Source: Hymenochaete sp. R1
Taxonomy: Eukaryota > Basidiomycota > Agaricomycetes > Hymenochaetales > Hymenochaetaceae
Reading direction: 5' to 3'
Length of the DNA stretch: 64,000 nt
NCBI GenBank assembly: GCA_019400425.1
Contig: JAFREE010000018.1
Coordinates: 186,001 to 250,000 of the forward strand
Shown: positions 11,774-24,226 of the stretch, one piece after another
How the letters are laid out: the number at the start of each line of letters is the position of its first letter
How positions within the stretch are numbered: position 1 is the first letter of the stretch
Made by a program: the position numbers and the translations under genes
The notes under the pieces: generated by a model
What the model was told of the DNA's origin: nothing
Databases searched by the model: none
The model's input: only the letters and a program-made list of their open reading frames with translations

Positions 11774-12964
11774 AGTGTTTACTGAACAACTAGAAAGGGC
11801 GACCAAGTGACTATGATGTGTGCAGGAAAGTGGACGAAGGCTCGCTACTGGTAGACGTTGCAGCTTCGAGGTCTTTATACTAAATTATATAGCTCCATTA
11901 GCACGCATTTGAGAGCAGGCGATGACAGTAAAATATCGAAGAATAACACACATAGGGTGCTGAGAGTGTGGCGCGCGGGTCGACGCCAGCTCAACCTCTT
12001 CGAGAAGCACCGGGCGAAACAGTAGGGGACTCCGAGACACCGACAATAGAGAAAGCAGAGTAACGACAGAGGATGAGAGATGAGCATGTGTCCAACTCAA
12101 CTTAGGCCGTTGGTAAATGAAAGCAGTGATCCACACGTTGTCGCACTAGAGAGTTAGTGGGAATGGCGCCTATACGGTGATAGAAGCCTACCTGTCGTCA
12201 AGAGACCATATGATAAACGATCAGATCAGAGACTTGCAGAGCTATGTTATTCTGCTTTTGACACAAGGAGGCGCACTTCTTTCAAAGATAGAAGGTCTTT
12301 TCTCGTGGTGAGGCGGTTTTCTTCGCATTTGCTCCTGAACGTCCCATGCAGAACATTCGGAATACAGAGCGAGAAAACTTCCTCGGAATTAGGTCGACTC
12401 CGGAGCCTTACTTGTTTCAAGGACGTAGTTGAACTACAGCAAAGGAGAATGTCGTCGCAACGAGACATCTCCTAGGATGCGGCGATGGTGCTCCTCAGAT
12501 ATCTTTGTTGAGGGTGCACCTCCTATTAAGAATCCTACAAGTCCTGATCCTCCGGAGTTGAAACGGTGATTTGAGGCATGATAAACCAAGTGGATGCTCT
12601 GTATTTACCAATAGCAATGGTAAAAAAAATCATCCGAACATTATCGATGTTATGATGTTCCTCGATACTGAGGTGCTGCCTGCTTGCATACTTGTGTTCG
12701 TCAAGGTGGATGTTAATGGGAGAAGGGGCAAAGTCGTCATTACATTTTTTTTGTTATACATTTTGTATTGCATTTCCTTATCTGGAAGCATTGTATTTCA
12801 GTAGCGCGTCGCGTCTTCAAGTTGGGTTTCGGACGCAGCACAGATAACGGTCATCTTTTCCGTTCGACACCAACTCATCATGCGAAATGTCCTGGCCATA
12901 ATATAGGCTAGAAGAAGCTAAAACGGCGTGCTGTCAGTGACAAGCTTCGTTGTCGTCAAGAAAG
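11774..12964. promoter_or_regulatory. Divergent intergenic region, protease and wdr24 promoters
   Basis: 1.2 kb between divergent genes. On the minus strand a TATA-like run (TATAATTTAGTATAAAG, reverse of about 11872-11890) sits roughly 100 nt upstream of the protease start, which fits a strongly expressed secreted enzyme. Short reading frames at 12247-12468 (-) and 12571-12804 (+) show no recognisable protein and are not called. Confidence 0.45.
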
Positions 12965-15900
12965 ATGCTGCATAACCCGTTTTCGTCCGTCGCACCTACC
13001 CACCATAATGCGAGACCTTCGATACAGCTCCCAGGCATAGCGACATTGAACAGAGTTGGGTCGCAAAGCGAGTCATTTTCAGACTCCCGCTTGCATGGGC
13101 ACATAGGTAGACAGCGCTCGGTGACGCTGCTACATGCATGTAATCCTGGACCATCAGCTTTGAGCAAAAACCAGAATGGCGATCGTTGTGTGGTCGTAGG
13201 CAATGGAAGTAAGTCTGGAGTCTCATGCACACACGAGAGACAACAAGAGATTGACCTGGACCAGCCATAAGGATCCTCAATGTTTCGGATGGGACACAGA
13301 GACCATCGTCAGAACACAAGTTTTCCCTTGGACCGGGAGGATTTAGGGTTGATGCATCCAGAAACTACTTATCTGGGAATGGCGCGAAGGTTGACAGTGC
13401 TTTGACGGACGTAGTGTGGTGTCAGAAAAGTGAGTCAAAGGTAGCTTGGTCTGATCGTGTCTGAGTTGAGACTGACTTCTCGTTGGTCGCACGCACAGCA
13501 CTCGACACTAAGATCGTGACGAGTTCCCGAAATGGCGACTTGTCGTTGTGGGACATGAACCGTTCTGGTACTTTGAAATACGGTATTGTCGAAATCAAAC
13601 GTACCCTCGAACAAGTGATCTTACGCGTGGTTTAGAACGAAAGACGAAAGCTCACATGCGTTCCATCAATAAACTGTCGTACTCAAACGTCATGCCCCAG
13701 CATTGTTGTTCTGGATCATCAGACGGTAACCTCAAGCTATGGGTAAGTTTGTGTCCGCCTCTGTTCAAAAAGGGGCTGCTGAAGATGTTGTGTCAAAGGA
13801 TTTGAGAGATCCGACGAGGGCAGCACAGACTATCCATCACTTGGTCGAAATTCGCACCGTTTTATACTCTCCATCGGTTTCGGAACCTTTCAGCGCCGTT
13901 ACTGGGCTTGAGAATGGCTCCTTATGCCGGCAGGTCATGTCGCGTTTCTTTGCATGTTCTTGCTGATGATCAAATTGCTCTGCAGCTGGGATCTCAGAGT
14001 AGGCCAAAAAGGGATACTCGAAAGAATCCCTCTTGCCCACACAGGGGCTATACTTTCTTTCGATTGGGTCGATCGGTCGGAAAGCGGTGGATGGCTTGCC
14101 AGTGCGGGCCTGGATCGAACTGTGAAGGTAATTCTCACTCTCCTTTCAAGCAGCTAACAACTCCACTGACGCCTCTCACTGGCACTTGTTTTACGACATT
14201 CTTCCACTCCTTTCATTAAGGTCTGGAATTTCAACGACACGCCCTCTCATTCATCTTCGAAGAAGCCGACTTACGTCCTACATGTCTCCAATCCTGTGCG
14301 TCGAGTGACTTGGCGTCCCGGATATGAGACAGAGCTTGCGGTAGCTTATTATAATGAATCGACATCATACAATCCCAACATCAGGTCATCTCTTTCACCT
14401 GCGGCCAAACAGGTGCCTCTACCTACTTTAGAGGGCGATGTCAGTCGGAAGTCTTTACTCAGCCCAAGTACCGCTTCCGAGGCTTTAAAGGTCCGTGCTG
14501 AAGGAGGTACCTTCCATTCTCAAGAGTACGGAACTTCAAGTGCGGTGCAATATCCGAACTCTAGGTTAGGAGATTTCATTGAAGTGTGGGATGTGAGGCG
14601 TCCTTGGATTGCTAAATGGACCATTGATGGTAGTGACGGTGAAGGCGGTGTGTCGGGTAAGGCACAGCGTGAAGTTCGTGGTCATGAAGTAGGGCTAACA
14701 CTATATGTACAGACATGACTTTCGCCGACGCACACACGTTGTGGGTGCAACAAAATTCTGGAGCGTTCGTACAGATGGACATGAGGTACTGCGATAAGCC
14801 GATGGACTCTGTTCCACGACTTGCACTTACATGGTCTCCATCTGGATCGCTGACGTTCGTGAGCGACAAGCCAAAACGATGGGCTGTCCCATACGATGAT
14901 GCGTAGGTACTTCATAATGAAGCATGAAGCGCAAATCTAACTGCTTATTTGAATAGAGCGCCGGATCCTAAGAATACCGAGAAAATAAAGTCTCACAAGC
15001 GTCTCGGGGACAAAGAATATGCGCCAACATCTCAGACCGCTGGGACTCTGTTTGAAGCGGTCGAAGATGATGACTGGGACGTCTTCGTAAAACTTGCTCG
15101 GGGATACAGAATTGAAGGAGCCGATAAGCCAAGTCTCTGTGGAGTGAATGCTCAAGTTCGTACCATCTACAATTATGCATTGTACTATACTTGGGTGACT
15201 GATCTGAGAAATAGGTTGCCTTTGAAGCTGGAGATGTCCATGCTGGTCAGATATGGCTCTTCCTAAGATCTCTGCTGTTGGATATCGAGAAATACCAACC
15301 GCCTTCGCCTCCACTCTCTCTCAAAGCGTCCCTTCCGGCCATGCCTCATCATTCATCATCTGCTCCCGCTGCTGTCCTGACAGCAAAGAAGTCGCCCGCT
15401 AGGCGCCCTTCGATAAGATCATCGTCATCTGATCCACTTCAAGGTGCCGGTTCTTTGAAGCGCGATGGTGAGAAGTCGGTAGATCGGGTTCGCTTAGAAG
15501 AAAAGGATTCTGGAACAGACAAACTTATACGACGACAGACTGTTAACGTGGGCTCGTTAGGGCGCCCTCACAGGCAATCTCTGCGGCAACGTAGCATCTC
15601 GAAGTCGAACGGAGACCACGATAGGTCGGTTTCAAGCGGAGCGCGGCGAATGCTTCAAGTCGGTGAAGGCGCGTTGGGCGATTCCGACTCATCCGAAACA
15701 GAGGAACCGAAGCAATCTGATGACAAACCTGATGGAAAGAAAGTACCAGAATACCTTAATAGTCCTCGACTCCAAACTCGATTGGTTTCAAGTCCAATGG
15801 TTCGAGAGGACGAATGGGCTGAGGATGAACGTGAAGAAGGTTCGGAAGAATCAACAGAGTCTTCGTCCTTATCCGACTCGGATGCGTCGGATGCGTCGAC

Positions 15901-17195
15901 AACGGCTGCGCGATCAAGCTCACGGAAGCGGAGTGGGCGGAGTAGAAATTCGACAGTTGCGGCAATGAGTGCAGCGGCTTTCCTCCGACAATCACAAGCT
16001 ATTGCCTTAGCACGCACAGATTCTTTCAGTAGTGTGCAGACTGTGACAGCTGGAGCTAGAACGTCAGCCAAAGTTCCCATCAATCATACGCCAAAAAATG
16101 AAGCAACCGTGCATCTCGATTCTCCGCCGCAGACACCGAAAGAGGTGCGAAAGAATACTTCGCCGGCGCCTTCCAAGAAAAGCTTCAAGAGGCGCTCGCA
16201 GGTCTTTTCGTTATCTGGGACTCAAGACATTGTGCCTGTGGAGAAGGGCGGGGACGAAGACGCCGAATTTCGGTTCTTGCAATGGAATCAGATCAATATC
16301 AAAGAGGCGGAACGAAAATATCGAGCATCCGCATGGGAGGCGTTGAAGATGACCATGTGCGATATGGCTGAGAATGTATGAGTCCATTGGGATATTTCCG
16401 TTTAGTTGATAAACGAATTGCTCTTTGCAGGGAGAGATACAGCTATGTGCTGTTTTGGCTTGCATCGCTCGGACAGAACTGGAAATCCCAGCGATGAACG
16501 CACTCATGCTTATCGAGTCCTACGTCGGTGAGCCTGTCTTTTCCAAATAAATGAGTGATAGTAGTTGACAACGTCCATGCAGATATCCTCACGCGCCTTC
16601 GATTGCATAGTGTATTAGCGTACATGCGAAAGTACGTAGCAAACGCCCACATCCGCAGTGCAACGCAGGTTCAAACAACGGTGTACTCGACATGCTCAAA
16701 CTGCGGAAAGTCTATGCTCGAGCCATCAAATGAAGAGTCCGAGAATAAACAACGTAAATACAACATGTGCCCAAAATGCAGATCAAAGATAGTCTGTACA
16801 ATATGGTTCGTTCAGTTTGCAGTCAAGTTTCGGAGCGGTGCTCACTCTTTCTTGTTAGCCATCTTCCAGTCCATTCCTCCCTCATGGTCTGCGGTATCTG
16901 CACCCATGGAGGTCATCGGGATTGCTACCTGCGATTTTATCTCACTCGACCCATGGTCGAACTACCGACGCCATCGGCGCCAGAACACCGAGGCCGACGA
17001 TCACATCGTGCACCGGAAACTCTGACCGATAATGAACTATCAAGCTCGCTGGGTGTGGAGAGCGAAGGCTCGGTCCTAGGACAAGGGCACGATCGGTCTG
17101 CGGAATCCACGAGAGTGAGGATGTCCGGGCACCCGTGCGCCGCGGGGTGTGGACATGTGTGTTGGGCGGCGAGTGAGAAAGTAGACCCGATGTGA
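12965..17195 (+). CDS. rtc1: SEA/GATOR2 complex WD40-RING protein, WDR24/Rtc1 family
   Basis: Part of the GATOR2-like SEA subcomplex on the vacuole membrane, which relays amino-acid status to TORC1. Exons: 12965-13208, 13265-13429, 13499-13582, 13636-13742, 13799-13929, 13986-14127, 14221-14656, 14713-14902, 14957-15155, 15215-16375, 16431-16527, 16583-16805, 16859-17195; 1171 residues. N-terminal WD40 blades include RNGDLSLWDM, GSSDGNLKLW, LENGSLCRWDLRVGQKG and SAGLDRTVKVWNF. A helical part and a long Ser-rich acidic linker follow. The C-terminal zinc/RING-like region is CSNCGKSM, MCPKCRSKIVCTICHLPV, VCGICTHGGHRDCY and HPCAAGCGHVCW, as in WDR24. The intron at 13930-13985 must start GC (GC-AG); otherwise the RWDL blade is out of frame. 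Start Met is the first in frame. Function from family; firm. Confidence 0.92.
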
Positions 17196-18016
17196 GGTGG
17201 AACCCTGCGTTCATCGCTCCACGCGCGTTTACGGGCGGCTATCGATGAGTATTTTTATTGTCTCTATTATAAGCCTCTTTGCTTTGTTTCTAACGCAATC
17301 TGTATCCATATCATTATTGTATTGAACTTGATGTCCGATCGAATTTTTCTGTTGACTTCTGAAGATTCTCCTTGATAATTCTGCAGCATAGAGTACTCGA
17401 CTTCAATTCTCGCCTGACGTGTTGGGACTAACGACTTATCTCGTGACCATACTACTTCGTTGGAGGGTGCTCGCGTTTGCATCCTACCGTTTTCCATTCA
17501 GACTCTTAGTTCCTCCCCTGAACCTCAGCCATGCATATTTTGCTTATTCTTCAAAGGTCATTCTTGTTCCTTGTCTAACATTATCAACCTATCCGGCGGA
17601 ATCCAGATATGGTTATCATATTCAGTAAGCCATGCACATGTCAAGTCTTCCCTGCTGATGACTGCTCCCGATTGCATTTATACCAGCTAGACGCCCTTGT
17701 TCTACCGTCAATTCCGAATTCGATAAAAAGGACGGAGGTCTGCCTATCTTTCCCGTGGGGCTCTTTCATCTGGCCGTGGGGAAGTGAGCCAGAGACTGGG
17801 GCCCTGTTTGGACGAAGTGGTGTATGGCGCAATGCCTTACAACCAATCAGCCTTCGTTGAGTTATATCGAGAGGGGAGTGTTGAAGAGAATGAAACAGAC
17901 TCTGCTACGCGACGCAATCAGACGACAATAGCTCACCGACAGACCTCTATATCCGCGCTATACAGGGTACAAATACGTTGATGCTACTTTCGGTCCTCTT
18001 GACAAACGGTTGCACA
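17196..18016. other. Intergenic, no gene supported
   Basis: Between wdr24 and the first DUF6533 copy. Several short reading frames occur but none resembles a known protein or continues through plausible splice sites. An in-frame ATG at 17981 could extend P1 by 12 residues. Confidence 0.5.
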
Positions 18017-19679
18017 ATGGCTACGATGGCTGCTCCAAACACGGTGCCCACCATAATGGAAAGTAGTCTACTCACAAAGTACGTGAGGCTCATTACGCCT
18101 ACTATCATAGCTTACGACTCGAGTAAGTACCACTTGTGCTATAACGGATCGTTTCTCTCGCTGAAGTACCTCCAAAGTATGCACATTCGACAAAGAAATA
18201 AAATATTTCTGGGTGAGTCTGCTCTATCAGTAACTTCTTTTTTATGCTGACTTGGTATAAAGACAGCACCTATAAACTTTATGAAGTTTGTTTACTTCTT
18301 GGTAAGAGTGCTAACCTAAAAGAAGACGCAAACAGTTAAACTAAATTCTTCAACAAGAATCGATACACAGGTATTGTTGGTGCCTTATTCACTGTCCTGT
18401 GGAGAATCGCTTTGAAGAGGAAAGACGGATACACGCTCGTTGACAGTCCGTACATGCCTGGTGGAAATATGCTCAAGTGAGTTATTTTCCTGGACCAACA
18501 ACGTTTCTGACTGTGCCCGGTAGATGTGTGTTCTCAGCATCATCCCCAAATTCAGTTAAAGCAGTCTGACATACTGGGCAGGCAAATTAAGCATCTGGGT
18601 CCCTAACATTTCTTGTAAGTCCATCTATATCTACGAAGATGCCAAATTCCTGTTATACGGACAAACTGTTCTTATCACTCCCCTCTTAGACTCTATTACC
18701 GTTCTAAGCATGGATTGTGCGTTGCGCGAGTTTATGATCGCATTTGATTCGACATCTGAATATACGTAGACATATTGACTGTCCGCGTCTTAGCGCTTTA
18801 TGATCGAGGTATGAGGACTGGTCCGCTTTTATTTGCTATTTCTAATCAGAATTGACCGCAGAGGAAAAATTGACCAAATTGTTACATTTATTCTTGGGGC
18901 TTGAGACTGCGGCAAAGTTGGCAATCAACATATATGTGACAGCGAACATGAAGTGTTAGTTTTTATACCAGCCTGCGTGCGCTTGCTAACATTGCGTATT
19001 ATGACCGAAAGTCGATTTTATCGCATTGGCTGACGACTTTTCGCTTTGCTCGGCATTCATCGACAGCCCTGTCTTCTTTTTTATTGTTGATTGGTATGTA
19101 ATGGAAACTACTGGAGTGCATTTGACCTCATTTCACTTTCCATTACCAGGACAGTCCCATGTGTATATGGTGCCGTGCTATCATCGTTGGCCTTATTCAA
19201 AGCTACTCAATACTGGAAAGCGCACGGATTCAACGGATCGCGATTGATAAGGGTACTTGTTATTGACCAAGTTTTCTATTATGCCCTGTGAGTCATACTC
19301 TATTCATGTGCGGCAAGTAGCTGAAGCCGGTTTCCTCTTTGAAGCGCGATGACGTGCTCTGTGATTGAGATACTGGGCAGCAAGTATAGTAACGAAGTCA
19401 AAAGCAGGCCATCGGCATTTACGTATGGACCCGGAAGTCCGACAATCTTGTGCATCATGGGGAGTCGAATGTTTTTCAATCTGAAGGATGCTGGCGAGCG
19501 TGGAGTCAATATAGGGACAAATTATTACCCTAGTGACATGACGGAGATCGGGTTTGACCTAACGGTATCCGACGAGGGTGGACAAAGGAAAGTTTTCTCC
19601 TGCTTAAAATTTCTTTTATTCTACTGACATTGACCTTTTCCAGGTTGTTGGATGCGGGTCCAAACGCCGGACTTCTTGA
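18017..19679 (+). CDS. DUF6533-family multipass membrane protein, copy P1
   Basis: Fungal membrane protein of the DUF6533 type with about seven hydrophobic segments; molecular function unknown. Exons: 18017-18122, 18178-18212, 18263-18301, 18358-18476, 18524-18525, 18582-18614, 18690-18716, 18770-18808, 18862-18954, 19012-19093, 19150-19287, 19345-19591, 19644-19679; 331 residues. Family landmarks in order: YDS then ICTFDKEIKYFW, NFMKFVYFLNRY, CKLSIWVPNIS, SMDYILTVRVLALYDR, FIVDW, and a C-terminal GSRMFFNLKDAGERGVN. Exon 5 is only two nucleotides (AT); without it every downstream exon is out of frame. Exon lengths match copy P2 almost exactly. P1 and P2 keep exon 2 (35 nt) and exon 4 (119 nt) whole. 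An in-frame ATG at 17981 is an alternative start. Confidence 0.85.
18524..18525 (+). other. Two-nucleotide micro-exon of P1
   Basis: Sequence context is AG|AT|GTGTGT. It completes a Lys codon (AA+A) and supplies the T of the conserved Cys codon (T+GC). Flanking introns are 47 and 56 nt. Confidence 0.75.
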
Positions 19680-20771
19680 AATGATGAATGAAGTCTAATG
19701 CGCATATTTACTTCTCTTGCCACAGTCTATTTCCTACGTTTATCATGACTCTCGATTTCTGAGTACTTCAGTATGCTCCGTCGACATGATAAACGGCTCT
19801 GTTTGATGCAATACTATACTTTGATGATACAGTCTGTGAAGTGACACGATAGACGAGCAAAGAGCAGCATCGTTAAAGAAAGGTTTCAGGTTGTACTCTA
19901 GGGGAAGCAAGGCGTTGGTTTCTGGTGCGTTTTCACCCCCTCCCGGCGGTGTGGTTTCCACCCTCTCACTTTAGTCGTTTCCATAAATCGGCTCTGATGA
20001 TGCTCCGACCCTTGACCGGTGACAGCGCTGTGTGCACTGAAGTCGAGATCGTCTTGACGCCCGGCGCCTCAGCTTTCAGAGCGTACCATGACTGAATTCG
20101 TTTTTATGTGATATCGGCGCATGATTAAGTACAAACCCAAGACAATATTCGGACACGAGAAGGGCCTGTTTTCTCGTTTCAAGGGTGATTTTTATTCTTG
20201 ATCTTTTGAGTGGTTTCAATATTAACGGTTTTAAGGCTGCGCATAGCTATAGCAGATTGACTGGAGCTTCAAGCTTGTTGGAACACGCGACCGATCTGGC
20301 CGGTTCGACTGTCGCAGTCCTTCAATTGCATTTGGCAGAGTTGAAAAATCGCAAAGGTGCATGCTCTTTCTCTATTTGTCAAAGTCTTTTCTATTAATAC
20401 TCTTATCCGAGTTGACTATTCTCAAATTGAAACACCAAACATTTCATGTGTCATGACTATTCCGAAATCGAGAAAAATGCAAGTCAACGCGCGTTAGTGC
20501 ATCCAGCCTCCAACAGCAAGGCGAGTTGGCAGTGGTCCTGAATCCAGATTGTGCCTTGTGCCCGTGCTTAACGGTATACATCCTATTGATTATTCGTATC
20601 TTCACTGGAAAAATAAGGACATGAATGAACACTTTCGCCGTCTGTGTAACGACATGCATTCGGACAATGAAGGCTTACTTGATAGCCCTCCAGACTCGCA
20701 TACAGCAACATACAAAGAGTGGCAATCGTGCCAATGGGGTTCTCTAGTATCCCCCACCCCCCCTCGCTCCA
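19680..20771. other. Intergenic between P1 and P2, no gene seen
   Basis: About 1.1 kb. No reading frame with recognisable content and no clear relic of the DUF6533 family. A C-rich run (ccccccacccccc-like) lies just before the P2 start at about 20750-20765. Confidence 0.5.
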
Positions 20772-22513
20772 ATGGCCCTCAGAGTTGATCCCCGCATAGT
20801 GCCCATCGTTATTGAAAGCCATTTCATCACAAGGCTCCTAAGATTCATTTTACCAACTGCCTTGGTCTATGACTCACGTATGCACGCTCGACTTTTCATA
20901 AGTCTAGAATAAAACTGACGTACTTCCAAAGTGTGCACATTGGACAAAGAAGTCAAGTATATGTGGGTGAGTCTACAGCGTCCTCCTGCTCGATCCCTCT
21001 AGTGAGCACAACGTTTAGACAGCTCCTTTTTCTTTCACAAAGTTGGTATATTTCTTGGTAGGTGTGCTGAGGTAGACTTCGTAAGCTGTGCCGAGTTTAA
21101 ACTGCCATGCAAATAGAACCGATACATAGGCATCATTGGCGCCATTTTAACTGCTATGCTTGCCACAGCTGTAAGACGGAAGGAAGGCATCACTTTTGCT
21201 AATAATAGTCCGGACGCACCTAGCGGAAAACTACTGTAAGTCTCAAGCCGCATTTAAAAGCTACTACACCTGTATCTCCCCTTACTATGTCCCACAGGTG
21301 TACGCTCAACTTACCATTGTTGGTTCTGAACCTTTAATTGACTTTGCGCATGGACAGGCTATCTAGGTGTCTGGGTTCCAAATATATCGCGTACGTTTCA
21401 CAAAGATGCACTAAAACATCTAGAGTTCTCCAAAGCTTATTTACATCTCCGTCCCATCACTAACGAATCGAATTCTTTCATTGCCACCCCCCCTCCCCCA
21501 AAAAAAGACTCAATCACAATTTCCACTATGGACTGTGAGATTCATACGTTTATTATTTTGCATTCCTTGTGCTTACTACTGATATCTTAGACATATTGAC
21601 CATCCGTGTCCTGGCACTCTACGAACAAGGTGTGTCGCATTATTTGCTATAAACTGACTTCTTCAATCAATGATGATCACTTTCAGAGAAGAGTTTGGTT
21701 AAGCTGCTGCATTCCCTTGCAGCTCTTTCAGCTGTTGCAAAGATGTCATTTAATATTTATATTGATGCCAGTTATGACTGTATGCCATCTTCGACCATCG
21801 TCCATATTGAAACCCATTTCTCATCTGATTATCGCAGTCACCTTTATCGTCTTGACACGCAAGCTTTCAATCTGCGCAGCACTCGTGGATGTTCCAGAAT
21901 CCCTATTCATCATCGACTGGTAAGCGAGACAGGCGAGAAACAGTTCGTCCGAGGGTTTACTAGCAGCTATCTAGGATGGTTCCATGCCTGTCTGGTGCCA
22001 TTCTTGTGTCATTGGCTTTCTACAAAGCCGCAGAGTATTGGAAGACGCATGGCTTCAACACGTCGCGAATGGTCAAAGTTCTCGTTATGGATCAACTCTT
22101 CTATTGCATCATGTGAGTCACCTCATGTCTTCAATTAATTAGCATGATCGATATCCTTTCCTCGTATTAAAGCGCGATGGCGTGTTCCGTGAATGAAGTC
22201 TTGGGATCCGAATACAACAACAAATTAGGAAGTAGACCGTCTGCATTTAAGTATGGTCCTGGAAATCCGACGCTCCTATGCATCATAGGGAGTCGAATGT
22301 TTTTCAATCTGAAGGAGGCAGGCGAGCATGGAGTCAATAAAGGGACGAACTACACTACTGGTAACGACTTGTCAAATATGTCCTTCAATCTCTCAGCTCT
22401 CGGCAATGATAACGACAGGAAAGTTTTTCTCGTTTGTTTTTTAGCGCAACCCTCTGAGATGTTTTCTTTACTACTAGTGGGTTCTTATATACGAACCGGG
22501 ATGGCGAACTTGA
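20772..22513 (+). CDS. DUF6533-family multipass membrane protein, copy P2
   Basis: Close relative of P1. Exons: 20772-20877, 20932-20966, 21019-21057, 21117-21235, 21298-21299, 21358-21390, 21508-21534, 21591-21629, 21687-21770, 21838-21919, 21975-22112, 22173-22422, 22478-22513; 329 residues. Landmarks: LVYDS, LCTLDKEVKYMW, FTKLVYFLNRY, CYLGVWVPNIS, TMDYILTIRVLALYEQ, SLFIIDW, GSRMFFNLKEAGEHGVN. The two-nucleotide exon is GT. The intron before the SITISTMDY exon is longer than usual (117 nt) and ends in a C-run and A-run. The last intron is weakly supported: reading through instead adds a different short tail ending at 22563. Function unknown; a sensor or transporter role would be guesswork. 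Confidence 0.85.
21298..21299 (+). other. Two-nucleotide micro-exon of P2
   Basis: Context is AG|GT|GTACGC. It completes Leu (CT+G) and supplies the T of Cys (T+GC). Flanking introns are 62 and 58 nt. Confidence 0.75.
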
Positions 22514-23180
22514 ACTTGGATTTGATGGGCTCGAGGGTCCAAAGGTGTGAGATACGTTTTTAATCTTTTCCTCCGCTGGTCTTGATTTTCTTGATCCGTG
22601 ATATCTGAGTCCATTGAAACCAAACAAAAAAAACTTGGTAAATTGATATAACTTGAAGATCATACTTTGTACTAGTACGGTTTATACTATAAGTACTGAG
22701 TTACGTACCAGATTAATAACACTCTTTTTGTATTTTATTACTGCGCAGGGGATGATGAACTTGAATGCTTGCAATCACTGCGCTTTTTCTACTCTCACCA
22801 CCAAGTCATCACGAGTTCGTGTATGTTCTAAACTAATCTACCCAAGAAGCGAAGAAATGCTGCGAACAGACTGCGGCCCGCTGCGGAGGCTGATAGCGCA
22901 TCTGGCCCCGCGTGGTGCTCATCGACACCCCTGCATCTCCGCCTGCGCAGTCATTTATTCGCCTTTGCCTCCGACGTCCATCTCCCACCAAATATATACC
23001 TGACACCTTTCGCGGAAGTCATGGGCGCTCCTGCTGCGTCGACTGCGTGCGTTGGGGTTTTTATACCTTGCGTCCTCAAGCCTTTGAACACCCGTATACC
23101 TCGCATAGCTCCCCACACTGGCACCTAAGCCCAAGCATTGAATGCGAACTTGTTCTACAAATCCCAAATATTTGGACACA
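22514..23180. promoter_or_regulatory. Intergenic, probable promoter of the GNAT gene
   Basis: 667 nt holding the P2 3' region and the upstream region of the acetyltransferase gene. A TATA-like motif (aatatatacc, about 22990-22999) lies 180 nt before the ATG; otherwise nothing is recognised. Confidence 0.4.
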
Positions 23181-24226
23181 ATGATCGTCGACAGATACTC
23201 TGAAGTAGAATTCGGCATGGACGTTGATGAAAAGACGGCTATCAAGCTACTGTCTCTCGAGGCAGCGTACTCAAGGTTCTACGTGCTGAAGGAGAAGATC
23301 AAGGTGAAGAAGCTTAAAGCTCGTGCGTTGTTATCGTTCTTTAAATATTCACATTGTGAAATCGTCTAATATCTTCTCTGTGCTCTCAGGGGATGTTTCA
23401 AATGCTGTCAATACACTGTACGACGCCGTTGTAGAAGACCCCGTCATGAGATATGTCCGCAGCGCACCTGTGAGTCTGCTACGTTGTCATTGTTCCTGAT
23501 CATTACTTTGTTGACACGGATTAACACAGGGGGCACGCAATCCCAAACTACAGCGGCGCGTAGAGAAGTTCCAATTTGCGCTTTCAGCAAGACAGTGGGT
23601 CCGCGACGGGATTGCGTTCACCGTTGACCACGGGCATGCCGTAGCTGTTGGGTACGTGTCCTTTCTTCATGCTTGCACCCTCTTTTGCTAAGACTTTTGC
23701 TCCTATAGCGTTCCGGCGCCCGTCGATAAGAAACGAAGCAAACGAAGCAAAAGAACCGAAAGGTTCCTTCACCACCTCTTTGACATCATGAACATGGTTG
23801 CGCTTTCTAAAGAACAACGGAAGGTATGTTCTTCATTCTCAGACATAATTTACCGTTCCCTTATCCTCCTTTTGTATCTGGATTCAGCGACGCGCTGAAG
23901 TCGCACAAGCCCTTGACAATACTGCTTCCGCTCTTTTAGGTGCATCTAAACCCGAAATGCGCACCCTCGCCTCTCTCGCGACACACCCTTCATATCAACG
24001 GCGCGGCTACGCTACGGCTATAATATCCTTTCTCAACGATCGCGCAGATGCTGAAGGTCGTTCATGCTGGTTATTTTCGAGTAATCCAGCAAATGACGGG
24101 TTCTACGAGGAGCTGGGGTTCGTCAAGCTTGGAGAGGCGGTCGTTGGGAAGGAGAACCCGACGTGGAAGGAGGAACCGGTGAAGATGGCGTTAATGGTCA
24201 GAATATGCGGGAAGTCTTGGAATTGA
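23181..24226 (+). CDS. GNAT-family N-acetyltransferase
   Basis: Exons: 23181-23322, 23390-23469, 23530-23651, 23709-23823, 23888-24226; 265 residues, frame intact. The C-terminal half has the acetyl-CoA-binding A motif, LASLATHPSYQRRGYATAII (Q/R-x-x-G-x-A type loop at QRRGYA), followed by the B-motif-like NDGFYEELGFVKLGE. The N-terminal part (ERFLHHLFDIMNMV region) is typical of the fungal GNAT proteins annotated only as acetyltransferase domain proteins. Substrate cannot be inferred. A Lys/Arg/Ser repeat (KKRSKRSKR) lies about residue 125. The gene sits between DUF6533 copies P2 and P3, same strand, but shares no similarity with them. Confidence 0.88.

Noticed and set aside
12247..12468. 73-codon minus-strand frame in the protease/wdr24 intergenic region
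   Set aside because: No similarity, no signal or domain, and it sits in a promoter interval.
18477..18581. Single long intron or stwintron instead of the 2-nt exon in the DUF6533 genes
   Set aside because: Removing everything between the outer exons leaves the frame short by two bases and brings stops shortly after in P1. A shifted acceptor could rescue P1 (ttaag|catctgg) but no equivalent exists in P2 or P3.
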